From: Novipirellula caenicola
GTDB taxonomy: Bacteria; Planctomycetota; Planctomycetia; Pirellulales; Pirellulaceae
Length of the DNA stretch: 64,000 nt
Reading direction: 5' to 3'
NCBI RefSeq assembly: GCF_039545035.1
Contig: NZ_BAABRO010000012.1
Location: 1-64,000, forward strand
Positions within the stretch are counted from its first letter, which is position 1. Every line of letters begins with the position of its first letter. The notes under the pieces are model-generated. The model searched no databases and was not told the origin of the DNA. It worked only from the letters and a program-made list of their open reading frames with translations. This document shows, piece by piece, positions 45,298 to 55,161 of this stretch. The position numbers were made by a program, and so were the translations under genes.

Positions 45298-46328
45298 TAA
45301 GTCTGTGGTTGAAGAGTGGGGGAAAGTTTCCTGTTACGCAATGCGTGGACGTAAGCTAGTTTGTCTAAAACAGCAGGGGGAATTCGTTCTGGAAGCAACG
45401 ACTTCAGCCCCAGATCGAAATTGTATTCGTTCACTTCGATGACGATCTCCAGCACGGACAAAACGAGCTCCTCTGCATTCGCGTCGGCCGATAGATCAAA
45501 TTCACAACGTCCAAGTTCCATCGCGGTGGTCGCGATGGCCATGATGTCGAGGTAGGCGTTTACTGTTTCGGCAAAATCTTCCCATGGGTGCATCGTAGCA
45601 TAGGCACTGACAAAGCTGTTGGCCCAATTCGATGGCGGGCCTTGGTTGTAGTGCCTTTTCATCGCTTCGCTATAATCGATCGCTCCAGGATCACCAAAAA
45701 GTTGCTGGTATCGCTCATAGGCCACACGCGATGCCCACGACCAATCGATGTAGTGCCCGATCTCATGTCGCATGTGCCCGATTAGGGTACGGTGAGGCTC
45801 GCCCAGTTCAACTCGCAGTCGCTCGCGATGGACACTGTCTGCTTCCGCTAAGTTGATCGTGATCAATCCGTTCTCATGTCCGGTGGTGACCTTCGTTGCT
45901 TGCCCTTGAATATCGATCGAATTTTCAAGGAACTCGAAGCTCAATGGATGCGATTGCTGCACCCCGTCGATGAAAGGCGGCAAGTTGAGTTCTTCGAGCT
46001 GCAACAGCAATCGACGTTTCGCCGATTCCATCGTCGCCCAACGATGCACACTTTCAGGTTGATTTAGCGGTGGAATCACACTTGTGAATTCGCAAAAGCG
46101 ACAGAGTGTGTTGGCTAGTCGATTGAACGAATGACAAACGCCGTGCGATTGGTTCGTGCAGGCATGCACCACGCAATGACACGAATCGCAAATCCAAGAC
46201 GGTTTATCTTCCAAAAAACTAGTCAGCGAACCACACGCTGTACAACGTCCAAGCGGCGCATGACAGGAAAGGCAACGATGATTGTTGAAAAAAATACGAC
46301 TTCCACAGCGACACTTGCCTGTTTTCAC
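45297..46328 (-). CDS. putative zinc-binding metallopeptidase with N-terminal zinc ribbon (DUF2248-like)
   Basis: A 343-residue protein. The N-terminus is cysteine-rich (KCRCGSRIFFNNHRCLSC, then CTACG, CDSCHC and CRFC), a zinc-ribbon array. The peptidase motif is GHMRHEIGHYIDW (H188, E189, H192). This arrangement matches the DUF2248/zinc_peptidase family, often found beside transglutaminase genes. I chose the GTG at 46328 because family similarity starts at KTGKCRCG and because this GTG overlaps the stop of a 63-codon upstream frame (GTGA). An ATG at 46394 would add 22 unrelated residues. Its stop overlaps the transglutaminase start. Confidence 0.85.
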   Translation of the reverse strand: MKTGKCRCGSRIFFNNHRCLSCHAPLGRCTACGSLTSFLEDKPSWICDSCHCVVHACTNQSHGVCHSFNRLANTLCRFCEFTSVIPPLNQPESVHRWATMESAKRRLLLQLEELNLPPFIDGVQQSHPLSFEFLENSIDIQGQATKVTTGHENGLITINLAEADSVHRERLRVELGEPHRTLIGHMRHEIGHYIDWSWASRVAYERYQQLFGDPGAIDYSEAMKRHYNQGPPSNWANSFVSAYATMHPWEDFAETVNAYLDIMAIATTAMELGRCEFDLSADANAEELVLSVLEIVIEVNEYNFDLGLKSLLPERIPPAVLDKLAYVHALRNRKLSPTLQPQT

Positions 46329-46516
46329 GATCGCACCGCATCGGAATGACCCGCTATGTCGCCGAGCAACATGGTTAATTCGCGACCACCCCATGTGAAA
46401 TCGCCACCCCAAAGGCCGAACGGAACAAAGCCGGCCGAGACAGCGATGTTACGGATAGCCGCGAGCAACAGGGCATCCGCAGTAATAATTGCCATTTTAG
46501 ACTTGGGTTTTGCCAT
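46325..46516 (-). CDS. small hypothetical protein coupled to the metallopeptidase
   Basis: A 63-residue frame from an ATG at 46516: MAKPKSKMAIITADALLLAA is the start and GFVPFGLWGGDF lies near the middle. Its TGA overlaps the likely GTG start of the metallopeptidase by four bases, the same coupling style seen elsewhere in this window. I recognise no family. No clear ribosome site precedes it. It may be a real leader protein of a three-gene unit or a chance frame if the metallopeptidase begins at 46394. Confidence 0.35.
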   Translation of the reverse strand: MAKPKSKMAIITADALLLAAIRNIAVSAGFVPFGLWGGDFTWGGRELTMLLGDIAGHSDAVRS

Positions 46517-46855
46517 TCAGTGGATCACACGAATTGTTTGGAATCCTGGTGTAAGCAATTTCGATCGTCGAACGAAAAAGCAAAGATCCGAAGAGCAAAG
46601 ACTGCGCCAACCCGGTGAGAAACGAGGCAAAACAATCGATCGCCTTAATAAATCGATTTGGGTTTTAATCTCCGTTGCCTAAAATCTGGTGCCCGCCAAC
46701 GCGATCGGATCATCCCCCCCAGTCTTAGCGGTGCTTTTGAAGTGACGTGTTGCTGGCGTGACAAACCGATTACAATGCAACACCCCGCCGAGTGTATCGA
46801 TCCTTCGAACGCTCTCCTCTCCCTCCCTCCGATAATCCACTGGTGCGATCCTACG
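46517..46855. promoter_or_regulatory. divergent promoter region ahead of the DUF1592-series gene
   Basis: 339 bp. TACAAT at 46771-46776 could be a -10 box for the forward gene. A C/T-rich tract (46811-46830, GCTCTCCTCTCCCTCCCTCC) lies 26 bp before the ATG at 46856. Nothing clear is seen for the reverse genes. Confidence 0.35.
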
Positions 46856-48895
46856 ATGGCTCGGTCCACGCCAACTTCACCGAATCAGTGCAAGTCAGCA
46901 CGACGCGTCGCCGCGGCGGTTCGCTCCGCGAAATCGAGCCGAGCGGCGTTTTATCCCGCTCGTTGCCAATGTTTCTTGGTCTTGCTCTGTTTGATAACGA
47001 CGTCGGTCGCGGCGGAACAATCCGAAGCGGATTGGAGTCAGGCTTACGAAGCGACCATTCTGCCACTGATGAAATCTCACTGCTTGGATTGCCATGGCGA
47101 AAAGGACGCGGAAGGCGAGTTTAACATCGCCCAATTCACCGACGGTGCGATGGCGATCAAGCATCGCGATTCGTTTGAACGGATCGTCAAGCGAATTGAG
47201 TTGGGCGAGATGCCGCCCGAAGACAGTGAACCATTCACTGCCGAGCAAAAGCAATCGATCCTTGCCTGGTTCGATGCTCGGCCTAAACAAAAACTGTGCG
47301 ATGAATTGGCGTCCGAGGCGACTCAGAAATGGTACCGCGGCAACGTGATGTCACGGCGATTGACGCGTAGCGAATATTGTTATGCGATTGAAGATCTCGT
47401 CGGTGCTCCGCTGCCGGATTCGATCAGTCTGCCGTCCGATGGCAGTGGTGGCGAAGGCTTTGACACTAATGGTGATTCGCTGTTCTTGTCCCCAATTCAT
47501 CTGGAAAGCTATTTGCATGCTGCCGACTGGGCGTCACATCAGTGGCTTTCCACCGACCAAATCGGCGAAAAGCCCGATACAGCTGACGCAACGTCGGCTC
47601 GAAAATCCACTCAAGAAATCGTTCGTCGGTTTGCTCGCCGAGCGTGGCGGCGGCCAATCAGCAGCGAGGAAATCCAACGTTTAATGACGTTGTATGATGC
47701 GGCGGTCGAGCGAGCAAAATCCCATGATACGTCCCTTGTCGCCGCGGTCTCACAACCACTCAAGGCAATCTTGTTGTCGCCGAATTTCCTGTTCGTCGTC
47801 GAAAAAGAATCACCCGAAGGAGGTGTCCAACGTTTGACGGCTCATGAATTGGCAATGCGATTGTCGTTATTCCTTTGGTCGTCCATTCCTGACGACGAGT
47901 TGTCGCAGCTTGCCGATTCGGGCGAGATCCTTCACGACGACGTGGTCAAAAGCCAAGTGGCCCGGATGTTGGCCGATGAACGGTCCAACCGGCTTGGCGA
48001 GAATTTCGGACTGCAGTGGTTGGGCCTGACCGATCTAAAATCAAAAACGCCCGATCAAGAGATCTTTCCCGATTTCGACAACGCGCTGCTTGCCGACATG
48101 CAACTCGAAGCGACGTTGTTTGTCAGCGATACTTTCCGACAAGATCGGCGGCTATTGGATTTGATCGATGGCAATCATGTGATCATCAATCAACGGCTTG
48201 CTGAGCATTACGGATTGACCGTAGCCGCAGAAGATTTCGCCAAATCGAAATCCGATGACGCAGCCGCGTGGACACGAATCAAAGTCGACGACGGTCGTCG
48301 CGGCGGCGTGATGACGCTCGGCGCGGTGTTAGTCAAAACATCGCACTCGCGTCGCACCAGTCCGGTGTTGCGAGGCCAGTGGATTCTGAGCGAAGTGATC
48401 GGTTCTCCGGTGCCACCGCCGCCTCCCGGCGTACCGCCTCTGGAAGAAGCCGACAACGAAGGCGAGCACGCCACGCTTCGAGAACAGCTCGAACTGCACC
48501 GCAAAAACCCAGCCTGTGCCTCGTGTCACAACCGGATGGACCCGCTTGGCTTTGGACTTGAAAACTTTGATGCACTCGGACGATGGCGTACGAAGGATGG
48601 GGAAAGCCCGATTGACGCCAGCGGCCGCTTGCCGTCGGGACAGACGTTTAGTGGTCCGGCGGAACTGAAGTCGTTGGTGGCAAAACGTGCCGACGAGTTC
48701 CGCAAACACTTCGTGAAGAAGCTGCTCGGATTCGCCTTGGGGCGATCGCTTAACAAATTTGACGACTGCGTGGTTCGTGAATGTATCGACCAGCTGAAAG
48801 CCCACGATGACCACGCCGCGATTTTGATTGAAACGATTTGTTTGAGCTACCCATTTCAACATCGTTTCTTCAAAGCCTCGGTCGACGCAAACTAA
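46856..48895 (+). CDS. DUF1587/1592/1588/1585 cytochrome-like protein (planctomycete type)
   Basis: A 679-residue exported protein. The signal segment is about 36-54 (CFLVLLCLITTSVAA). A cytochrome-c-like domain carries CLDCHG (C76, C79, H80). Then come DUF1587 (RRLTRSEYCYAIEDLVG), DUF1595 (EIVRRFARRAWRRPISSEEI), DUF1592 (RLTAHELAMRLSLFLWSS), DUF1588 with a second CASCH (C554, C557, H558) in NPACASCHNRMDPLGFGLEN, and DUF1585 at the end (HFVKKLLGFALGRSLNKFDD). This set is characteristic of planctomycetes. ATG at 46856 fits the signal peptide. It is paired with a DUF1552 gene 28 bp downstream. Function is unknown; an oxidoreductase role is inferred from two heme sites. Confidence 0.92.
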   Translation: MARSTPTSPNQCKSARRVAAAVRSAKSSRAAFYPARCQCFLVLLCLITTSVAAEQSEADWSQAYEATILPLMKSHCLDCHGEKDAEGEFNIAQFTDGAMAIKHRDSFERIVKRIELGEMPPEDSEPFTAEQKQSILAWFDARPKQKLCDELASEATQKWYRGNVMSRRLTRSEYCYAIEDLVGAPLPDSISLPSDGSGGEGFDTNGDSLFLSPIHLESYLHAADWASHQWLSTDQIGEKPDTADATSARKSTQEIVRRFARRAWRRPISSEEIQRLMTLYDAAVERAKSHDTSLVAAVSQPLKAILLSPNFLFVVEKESPEGGVQRLTAHELAMRLSLFLWSSIPDDELSQLADSGEILHDDVVKSQVARMLADERSNRLGENFGLQWLGLTDLKSKTPDQEIFPDFDNALLADMQLEATLFVSDTFRQDRRLLDLIDGNHVIINQRLAEHYGLTVAAEDFAKSKSDDAAAWTRIKVDDGRRGGVMTLGAVLVKTSHSRRTSPVLRGQWILSEVIGSPVPPPPPGVPPLEEADNEGEHATLREQLELHRKNPACASCHNRMDPLGFGLENFDALGRWRTKDGESPIDASGRLPSGQTFSGPAELKSLVAKRADEFRKHFVKKLLGFALGRSLNKFDDCVVRECIDQLKAHDDHAAILIETICLSYPFQHRFFKASVDAN

Positions 48896-48923
48896 CCGCA
48901 ACCTAAACTGACAACGCAATTGG

Positions 48924-50303
48924 ATGGCAATGAACACGCAGCCCCCCACAAAAGCTCGGATGAACAACGCCACACGCCGCCGTTTTCTCAAAGGCATGGG
49001 CGTTTCATTAGCACTTCCGTGGATGCATTCGGCATTGCCATCTTCGGTTCGTGCTGCTTCGGACGCCACCGGTGGCAACGCGCCGCTGCGAACTGCATTT
49101 TTGTATTTTCCTAACGGGGTTTGGGAGAAGGCTTGGGTGCCCGAGACGGAGGGCAGCGACTACACGTTAACGCCGTCGCTCGAACCACTTGCGGATGTTC
49201 GCAGCGATGTGTTGGTGCTAAGTGGACTTGATAAAAAGAACAGCCATGGTGGTGACGGTCACTACGCAAAGACCGCGAATTTCTTGACCGGAATGCCGGT
49301 CACCAAGACCACCAGCAAGGACATCAGCAGCGGCGGTATCTCGGTAGACCAATTGATCGCCAAGCAATTCAAAGGCAAGACGCCGATCACCTCGCTCGAA
49401 TTGGCAACCGAACCGGTGATCTCAGGAATCGACAGTAACGTCGGCTATACCCGTCTGTATGGCTCGTACATCTCGTGGGAAACCCCCAATCGGCCAGTGG
49501 CGAAAGAGATGAATCCGCGGATCGTCTATGACCGTTTGTTTGGTCGCGACGCAAACACGTCGCAATCGGAGGCCGAGTCGTACCAGAATTTGCTGGATTA
49601 CGTACTCGACGATGCCAAACGCGTCCGCGGACGGTTGGGCCGCGATGATCAATTCAAAATGGATGAATATCTCGAAGCCGTCCGTGCGGTCGAGCGACGC
49701 ATTGAATTTGCCACTCGGGGGCAAGCCCGCGAATGGGAACCGAGTATCGATCCCGCGGAGATTGCCCGCCGACGTCCCGGGGTTCCCAATGATTTTCGGG
49801 AACACATTGACGTGATGTTGGATTTGATGGTTTTGGCATTTCAAACGGATTCCACGCGAGTCGCATCGTTTATGTTTGCCAATGACGTCTCGGGACGCAA
49901 CTTCTCGTTTCTTGATGGCGTCAAAGGTGGGCATCATGAAATGAGTCATCACGAGAACAAGGATGCCAAGATCGACCAGTACCAACAAATCAACCGTTGG
50001 CACGTCGAGCAGTTCGCAACGTTGCTGAAGAAAATGAAAGGCATTCAAGAAGGCGAATCAACACTGCTGGACAATTCAATGATCATGTTCGGATCGAGCA
50101 TTTCCGATGGCAACCGCCATGATCCCGATAATTTGCCAATCTTGGTTGCCGGTCGCGGTGGTGGCAAAATCCAAAGCGGGCGTCACATTGCTTACAAAGA
50201 CATGCCGCTGTGCAACCTCTATCATTCGATGCTGGACGCGAACGGCGTCGAAGTCGAATCGTTCGGCGACAGCACCGGCCCCTTGGCCGAATTGCTCAGT
50301 TGA
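48924..50303 (+). CDS. DUF1552 exported protein
   Basis: A 459-residue protein with a Tat-type start (RRRFLKGMGVSLALPWMHSA). FLYFPNGVWEKAWVP and LVLSGLDKKNSHGGDGHYAK are DUF1552 blocks. The family resembles the sulfatase/phosphatase-like DUF1501 group in shape but has no known activity. It follows the DUF1592-series gene by 28 bp, the usual planctomycete pairing, and is probably co-transcribed and functionally linked. Alternative ATG codons at 48930 and 48960 would keep the twin arginines. Confidence 0.92.
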   Translation: MAMNTQPPTKARMNNATRRRFLKGMGVSLALPWMHSALPSSVRAASDATGGNAPLRTAFLYFPNGVWEKAWVPETEGSDYTLTPSLEPLADVRSDVLVLSGLDKKNSHGGDGHYAKTANFLTGMPVTKTTSKDISSGGISVDQLIAKQFKGKTPITSLELATEPVISGIDSNVGYTRLYGSYISWETPNRPVAKEMNPRIVYDRLFGRDANTSQSEAESYQNLLDYVLDDAKRVRGRLGRDDQFKMDEYLEAVRAVERRIEFATRGQAREWEPSIDPAEIARRRPGVPNDFREHIDVMLDLMVLAFQTDSTRVASFMFANDVSGRNFSFLDGVKGGHHEMSHHENKDAKIDQYQQINRWHVEQFATLLKKMKGIQEGESTLLDNSMIMFGSSISDGNRHDPDNLPILVAGRGGGKIQSGRHIAYKDMPLCNLYHSMLDANGVEVESFGDSTGPLAELLS

Positions 50304-50919
50304 TCCAGAGTCCCCTGCTCCAAGGTCCCCTGCTCCGGGGTCCCCGTACGATTGTCGAACCGAATGCCATACCAGCGAGCAAAACGCCCTGAAAGTGACG
50401 CCTGCGGCATCGAAATGCCTCACCTCGTTTTGTCAAAATGGCAAATCGCCTGAGAAACCCCGGGATGCCCGCTCAGCAAGCTGAGGCAACCACGTCGCAG
50501 GCAGCCTGAAATGGCGGCTTTAAATCGAGCGTATTCCATTGGGGTTTGGCGATACGATCGCAGCTCAACGGCTGTGCACACAAGCAAAAGAATACACTTT
50601 CTACGATTTTTTGCATCGCCTTTAGTTGTCAACGGGATGGCATTCCTGTTAGTCTATGGAACCTTCTATAGTCCATAGAGTAAGTTTAGGCACCGTTACA
50701 TCAGATGAACGCGCTGGCTGGGCTTTTTCAACACATCCATGATCAAAGACCTTGGATTTTTCCAAGAGTCGAGACTCGGGCGTTTGGCTCGCGAACTGAA
50801 ACTCCTAAGACGACAGAAGCGAATCTTTCGGGGCGATTGTTTTCAATCTTACGTTTCAACGCTCTACCCTTCGGTAGGTCGTCTATTTTTTCTCCCCAAA
50901 TCGTTTAGGAGTTTTCCTT
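50304..50919. other. 616-bp intergenic stretch
   Basis: No gene is supported. Directly after the DUF1552 stop are two copies of a 15-bp unit GTCCCCTGCTCC(AAG/GGG) at 50310-50339 and a partial third. An inverted repeat CTATGGA...TCCATAG (50654-50678) lies about 240 bp ahead of the pseudopilin gene. AGGAG at 50907-50911 is the pseudopilin ribosome site. Confidence 0.6.
50310..50344. repeat. 15-bp tandem repeat
   Basis: GTCCCCTGCTCCAAG (50310-50324), GTCCCCTGCTCCGGG (50325-50339) and a partial GTCCC follow the DUF1552 stop codon by six bases. Confidence 0.7.
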
Positions 50920-52143
50920 ATGCGCATCCGAATTGAATCTCGGCAGCGAGGCTTCACCTTGGTGGAGCTTTTGGTAGTAATCGCGATCATTGGCGTCTTG
51001 GTTGGACTATTGCTGCCGGCAGTCCAAGCGGCTCGCGAAGCCGCTCGGCGAATGAGTTGCAGCAACAACTTCAAGCAAATCGGGCTTGCCGTTCACAATT
51101 ACCATGCGGCATACAACCTGATTCCAAAGCATGGAACGGGCACTCCAAGCTTAGCCGGTGTTCCCGAGGGGCACACGGTGGCAAATGCTCCGATGTCAAG
51201 CAGTCGGCTCGAAGTCAGTTGGTTGGTTGGGCTTACACCATTTATGGAGCAACAAGCGTTGTGGGAACAGATCAGCAATCCCTACAAAGACCCGGTATCG
51301 GGTGCGCAGTTTCCGCCGATGGGCCCCAATCCACGCCGCTCGCTGGATCACCACGCTGCCACTCGATACGAGCCTTGGCTGACAGAGATTCCCGGTCTTC
51401 GTTGTCCAAGTGATCCTGGCAAAGGGTTACCGTCGCAAGGGCGAACCAACTATGCCTGTGCAGTCGGCGACTCGGCCCTGCAGTTGAATGGCGGTGTCTC
51501 GGATAATGGTTCGCAGTCCACCTCGGGCGCGATCTCAAAGAACGCATCGAGTCGGGGCTTCTTTATCCCGCGAAACACAAGTTCCTTCACCGATGTGCTT
51601 GACGGATTATCCAACACAATCTGTGCTGCAGAAATTGCTACCGACCTTGGAGACAGCGACGTACGCACGCGGGGGGCGAGATCGAGTCTTGATAACGTAA
51701 GCGTGGCAGGTGGCATCCAATCCTGTGACCAGTACGTCGATCCTCTTCGTCCAAGTTTTTGGGCGAGCACGTTTGTCCCTGCGCTTCATGAAGGAGGAGG
51801 CACCGAGCCCGAGCAACGTCGCGGATACAAGTGGGCAATGCAGCGAGGTATCTGGGGTAATGTCACAACCATTAATCCGCCCAATAGTCTTGTTTGCGTC
51901 GATCGCAACAACTTTAACAACGGCTTATACCCACCAAGCAGTCGGCATCAAGGCGGCGTTCATGTTTTGATGGGGGACGGAGCGGTGAAATTTGTGACCG
52001 ATTCGATTGAGGCCGGCGACCAGACGAGCGCTCACGTAGGTACCGCTGCACCTTATCTGCTGCCCGGAAACAAGAGCCCCTTTGGACTTTGGGGCGCGCT
52101 CGGAACTCGAGCTGGGAAAGAAACCGACTCGACACTCGAATAG
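50920..52143 (+). CDS. DUF1559 pseudopilin-like protein
   Basis: A 407-residue protein with a type IV prepilin leader: [20 protein letters not shown], cleavage between G11 and F12, with E16 at the +5 position. The DUF1559 body follows ([31 protein letters not shown]), ending with a block near [20 protein letters not shown]. Planctomycetes carry dozens of such paralogues, probably surface-exposed. A ribosome site AGGAG precedes the ATG by 8 bases. It is followed 87 bp later by a small lipoprotein gene, a recurrent pairing. Confidence 0.95.
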   Translation: MRIRIESRQRGFTLVELLVVIAIIGVLVGLLLPAVQAAREAARRMSCSNNFKQIGLAVHNYHAAYNLIPKHGTGTPSLAGVPEGHTVANAPMSSSRLEVSWLVGLTPFMEQQALWEQISNPYKDPVSGAQFPPMGPNPRRSLDHHAATRYEPWLTEIPGLRCPSDPGKGLPSQGRTNYACAVGDSALQLNGGVSDNGSQSTSGAISKNASSRGFFIPRNTSSFTDVLDGLSNTICAAEIATDLGDSDVRTRGARSSLDNVSVAGGIQSCDQYVDPLRPSFWASTFVPALHEGGGTEPEQRRGYKWAMQRGIWGNVTTINPPNSLVCVDRNNFNNGLYPPSSRHQGGVHVLMGDGAVKFVTDSIEAGDQTSAHVGTAAPYLLPGNKSPFGLWGALGTRAGKETDSTLE

Positions 52144-52230
52144 GAATCGTGTCGACGCACATTTCACATAAACCTGGTTGCAGCCAAAGTCGCTGTACTG
52201 ACTGCGACCCATCATTTTCAGAGGATCTAA

Positions 52231-52395
52231 ATGAATCGATTATTTAAGTTTGCTGTACCTGCAATGGCTGTCGCACTGCTCGTCGGATGCGGCGACAGCA
52301 ACGCCACGGCCCCCATGGCTGAGCAAGATGAACTGACGCAATGGGTCAAAGATAACCCAGCGCCTCCTGCGACACCTGTGGAAGAGTCCAACTAA
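52231..52395 (+). CDS. small lipoprotein paired with DUF1559
   Basis: A 54-residue protein. The signal MNRLFKFAVPAMAVALLVGC ends in a lipobox (LVGC, C20). The mature 35 residues are acidic and proline-rich (WVKDNPAPPATPVEESN). AGAGGA precedes the ATG by 6 bases. It lies downstream of the DUF1559 gene in the same direction and ends just before a strong terminator, so the pair forms a transcription unit. A role as a pilus- or surface-associated partner is inferred only from the pairing. Confidence 0.85.
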   Translation: MNRLFKFAVPAMAVALLVGCGDSNATAPMAEQDELTQWVKDNPAPPATPVEESN

Positions 52396-52447
52396 TTTCC
52401 CAGTCCTCTTTGGATTATTACTTGGACATCGCTCGATTTCATCACTT

Positions 52448-52491
52448 GCCCATGGTGCAGCGGATGCTTCCGCCGGACCATGGGCTTTTTT
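52448..52491 (+). terminator. intrinsic terminator after the lipoprotein gene
   Basis: Arms GCCCATGGT (52448-52456) and ACCATGGGC (52477-52485) pair perfectly; an inner stem AGCGGA/TCCGCC extends the hairpin. TTTTTT follows directly. It ends the DUF1559-lipoprotein unit and lies just before the stop of the convergent alcohol dehydrogenase gene. Confidence 0.88.
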
Positions 52492-52503
52492 GTTGCGGTG
52501 AAT

Positions 52504-53676
52504 CTACGGCTTTAGCACCACTTTGATGCAGCCGTCTTCGCGGGCTTCGAACGTTTTGTACAGGTCGGGTGCATCTTCGAGTTTTGCTCGATGCGTGATG
52601 ATGAACGACGGATCAAAACCGTCGTCAATAATTCGCTTCAGCAGCGGTTCCATGTAATGCTGCATATGCGTTTGACCGCTCTTGATGGTCAGCGCTTTGT
52701 TCATCACCGCGCTCATCGGCATGCCGTTCAAATTGTCGGTATAAACCCCCGGCACCGACACGGTCCCTCCCTTGCGACAACACTTGATCGCTTCGGCCAG
52801 CGAGTAAGGGTGATTCGCCGGAACGTGCGCGGCTTCGCGGAGATCATCCACCGTTTCCCGGACACTGCCGGCGGCATGCGACTCCGCGCCGACTGCGTCG
52901 ATACAGCGATCCGGACCTCGTCCCGATGTCATCTCCATCAGCTTTTCGTAGACATTTTCTTTTTCAAAATGAATGACTTCGGCGCGTCCTTTTGATTTCG
53001 CTAGTTCCAATCGTTCGGGCACACGGTCAATCGCGATCACACGGCCGGCACCCAACATCCATGCACTCTGGATCGCAAATTGGGCGACCGGACCACAGCC
53101 CCACACGGCGACCGTGTCACCCGGTTCGATACCGCAGTTTTCCGCGGCCATGTATCCGGTGGGAAAAATGTCCGACAGAAACACGACCTGATCATCGTCG
53201 ATCCCTTCAGGGACTTTGATCGGTCCGACGTCCGCATAGGGGACTCGCAAGTATTCGGCTTGCCCGCCGGCAAACCCGCCTAACATATGCGAGAAACCAA
53301 ACAAGCCGGCGGGGGATTGCCCCAAGACTTCGGCGGCCTGTGCCGCGTTGGGGTTCGATTCGTCACACAACGAATACAAGTTACGTTGGCAGAAAAAACA
53401 GGAGCCACACGAGATCGTGAAGGGAACTACCACACGATCTCCTTTTTTAAATTTGGTAATCGCGTTGCCCAGTTCCACAATCTCTCCCATCGGCTCGTGG
53501 CCGATGATGTCCCCCGCTTTCATGGTCGGCATGTAGCCGTTGTACAAGTGCAGGTCGCTGCCACAGATCCCAGATGATGTGATCTTCACAATCACGTCGC
53601 GAGGATCTTCGATTTTCGGATCATCCACATTGTCTACACGAACATCATGTCGTCCGTGCCAGCAAAGCGCTTTCAT
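52504..53676 (-). CDS. zinc-dependent alcohol dehydrogenase, formaldehyde-dehydrogenase-like
   Basis: A 390-residue cytoplasmic medium-chain dehydrogenase. Catalytic zinc ligands C38 ([13 protein letters not shown]) and H60-E61 (GHEPMGE) are present, as are the four structural-zinc cysteines (C90, C93, C96, C104 in [16 protein letters not shown]). The NAD-binding motif is [13 protein letters not shown]. The length and the long stretch after the structural zinc fit the glutathione-independent formaldehyde-dehydrogenase-like group, but the substrate is not certain. The ATG at 53676 is preceded by GGGGAG 7 bases upstream. It is monocistronic. Confidence 0.92.
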   Translation of the reverse strand: MKALCWHGRHDVRVDNVDDPKIEDPRDVIVKITSSGICGSDLHLYNGYMPTMKAGDIIGHEPMGEIVELGNAITKFKKGDRVVVPFTISCGSCFFCQRNLYSLCDESNPNAAQAAEVLGQSPAGLFGFSHMLGGFAGGQAEYLRVPYADVGPIKVPEGIDDDQVVFLSDIFPTGYMAAENCGIEPGDTVAVWGCGPVAQFAIQSAWMLGAGRVIAIDRVPERLELAKSKGRAEVIHFEKENVYEKLMEMTSGRGPDRCIDAVGAESHAAGSVRETVDDLREAAHVPANHPYSLAEAIKCCRKGGTVSVPGVYTDNLNGMPMSAVMNKALTIKSGQTHMQHYMEPLLKRIIDDGFDPSFIITHRAKLEDAPDLYKTFEAREDGCIKVVLKP

Positions 53677-54318
53677 TTTATTTCTCCCCGTGGCACCGCG
53701 ATTGGGAATCTCGCGAGCGTTTAATTGTTGAACTACAAATGATTCCGCGGTGCCGTCGTGTGCTTCCCCGTCGGCCGGGACTCGTCGAGCGTCACCACCT
53801 CGATCCCGAGCAACGCAAAGTCCATTCCATTTGTGAATTGCCCAATGGAACCGGGCCATCAGACCGCATCGCCGATGCCAAACGTCACCGCACTGGAACA
53901 CGCTCGTTCATCGTGGTCGCTGTGCGATCAGATCGCTTCGAAAACAGCGGGCGTCAATATGAAGTCAAGTGATGGCAAATTTGATCCAATCTTCATCCGC
54001 TCAGTGCATGCGATCGCTCATTACGAACCGCATTGCTGCGTTTGGCTTGACAACGATTGTCCACTGCGGAGAATCCGCCGTAAAAGCCGCCGTTTTCTGG
54101 TGTTTGTTCAGCAGTGTTTTGTTGCCATGTCGTCGACATCGCGGACGTGGGGGGGCCGGATAGGAAGCGATGTTTGCGGTCCGCTCGCCCCTTTAGCCGA
54201 CGTTGCAACTCGCCGCTGCAAATCTCATTCGCTACACTTCGTCTAAAACAGGTGACCGAATGATCGATCATCTGCACATTGAATGCCCGCATTTCGACTC
54301 TCACCGATTCAATCCAAC
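53677..54318. other. 642-bp intergenic stretch
   Basis: It separates the divergent alcohol dehydrogenase and propeller-like genes. Several open frames of 60-160 codons cross it, but none has a family motif, an adjacent ribosome site or a signal peptide. I see no repeat or clear promoter. Confidence 0.5.
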
Positions 54319-55161
54319 ATGCCTGCCACTTTTTCCCCCACGAATCTCTCTCGTCTGTCTCGTCAGCTCATCACCTTGTTCTGCACCGCGGTTGCGATCG
54401 GCAACAGCGTTGTCAGCGGTAGCGACCCAAGTTCGCAGCAAACGCCATTTAGCGAAGTGAAATGCGATGGCGATTACGCCCATCATCTGCAAGGCGTCTG
54501 CACGAATCGCCAGGACGCCATCTATTGGTCATTCACAACACAACTGGTGAAAACCGATCGCGATGGAAACGTTCTAAAACAGGTCGCGGTCCCTAACCAT
54601 CACGGAGACCTCTGTTTTGACAATGGCCGCGTTTACGTCGCGGTGAACCTTGGCCAATTCAATCATCCTCAAGGCAATGCTGATTCGTGGGTCTATGTTT
54701 ACGACGCCGATTCGCTTGACTTAGTCTCGAAGCATGAAGTCCAAGAGGTCTTCCATGGCGCGGGCGGAGTTGGAATTGCCGAAGATCATTTCTTCGTGGT
54801 CGGAGGACTGCCCGACGGCGTGCAAGAGAATTATGTCTATGAATACGACGCCGATTTTCAGTTTGTCCAAAAGCATGTGATCGATAGCAAGTGGACTCAG
54901 CTTGGGATTCAAACCGCGACATTTCACGAGGGTGCGTGGTGGTTTGGTTGCTACGGGGCACCATATACGCTGTTGAAGACCGATGCCGATTTCAACATGA
55001 TTGGACGTTACCATTTCAATTGCAGCCTGGGGATTGTCGGAATCGCGCCGAACCAGATGCTGTACGCCCTCGGCCCGAAAACCGCGAACGGACGCTGCAT
55101 GGGAACGCTGCACTTAGCACGCCCCGATGAAAAACAGGGACTCGTGGCAATCAAGAAATAA
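54319..55161 (+). CDS. exported propeller-like hypothetical protein
   Basis: A 280-residue protein with an N-terminal signal (about 1-33, LITLFCTAVAIGNSVVSG). The mature part has regular beta-type repeats such as YWSFTTQLVKTDRDGNVLKQ, VYVYDADSLDLVSKHEV and YVYEYDADFQFVQKHVI, suggesting a six-bladed propeller of the YncE/lactonase sort. I do not recognise a precise family. The ATG at 54319 precedes the signal; an upstream in-frame ATG-like start at 54283 would add 12 residues. It is monocistronic. Confidence 0.8.
   Translation: MPATFSPTNLSRLSRQLITLFCTAVAIGNSVVSGSDPSSQQTPFSEVKCDGDYAHHLQGVCTNRQDAIYWSFTTQLVKTDRDGNVLKQVAVPNHHGDLCFDNGRVYVAVNLGQFNHPQGNADSWVYVYDADSLDLVSKHEVQEVFHGAGGVGIAEDHFFVVGGLPDGVQENYVYEYDADFQFVQKHVIDSKWTQLGIQTATFHEGAWWFGCYGAPYTLLKTDADFNMIGRYHFNCSLGIVGIAPNQMLYALGPKTANGRCMGTLHLARPDEKQGLVAIKK

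Noticed and set aside
52504-53901. Longer reading of the alcohol dehydrogenase (465 residues)
   Set aside because: The extra 75 residues have no similarity to the family, while the ATG at 53676 has a ribosome site and the correct N-terminus.
53758-54246. 162-codon forward frame in the gap between alcohol dehydrogenase and the propeller-like gene
   Set aside because: No ribosome site, no motif, odd composition, and competing frames of similar length cross the same stretch.
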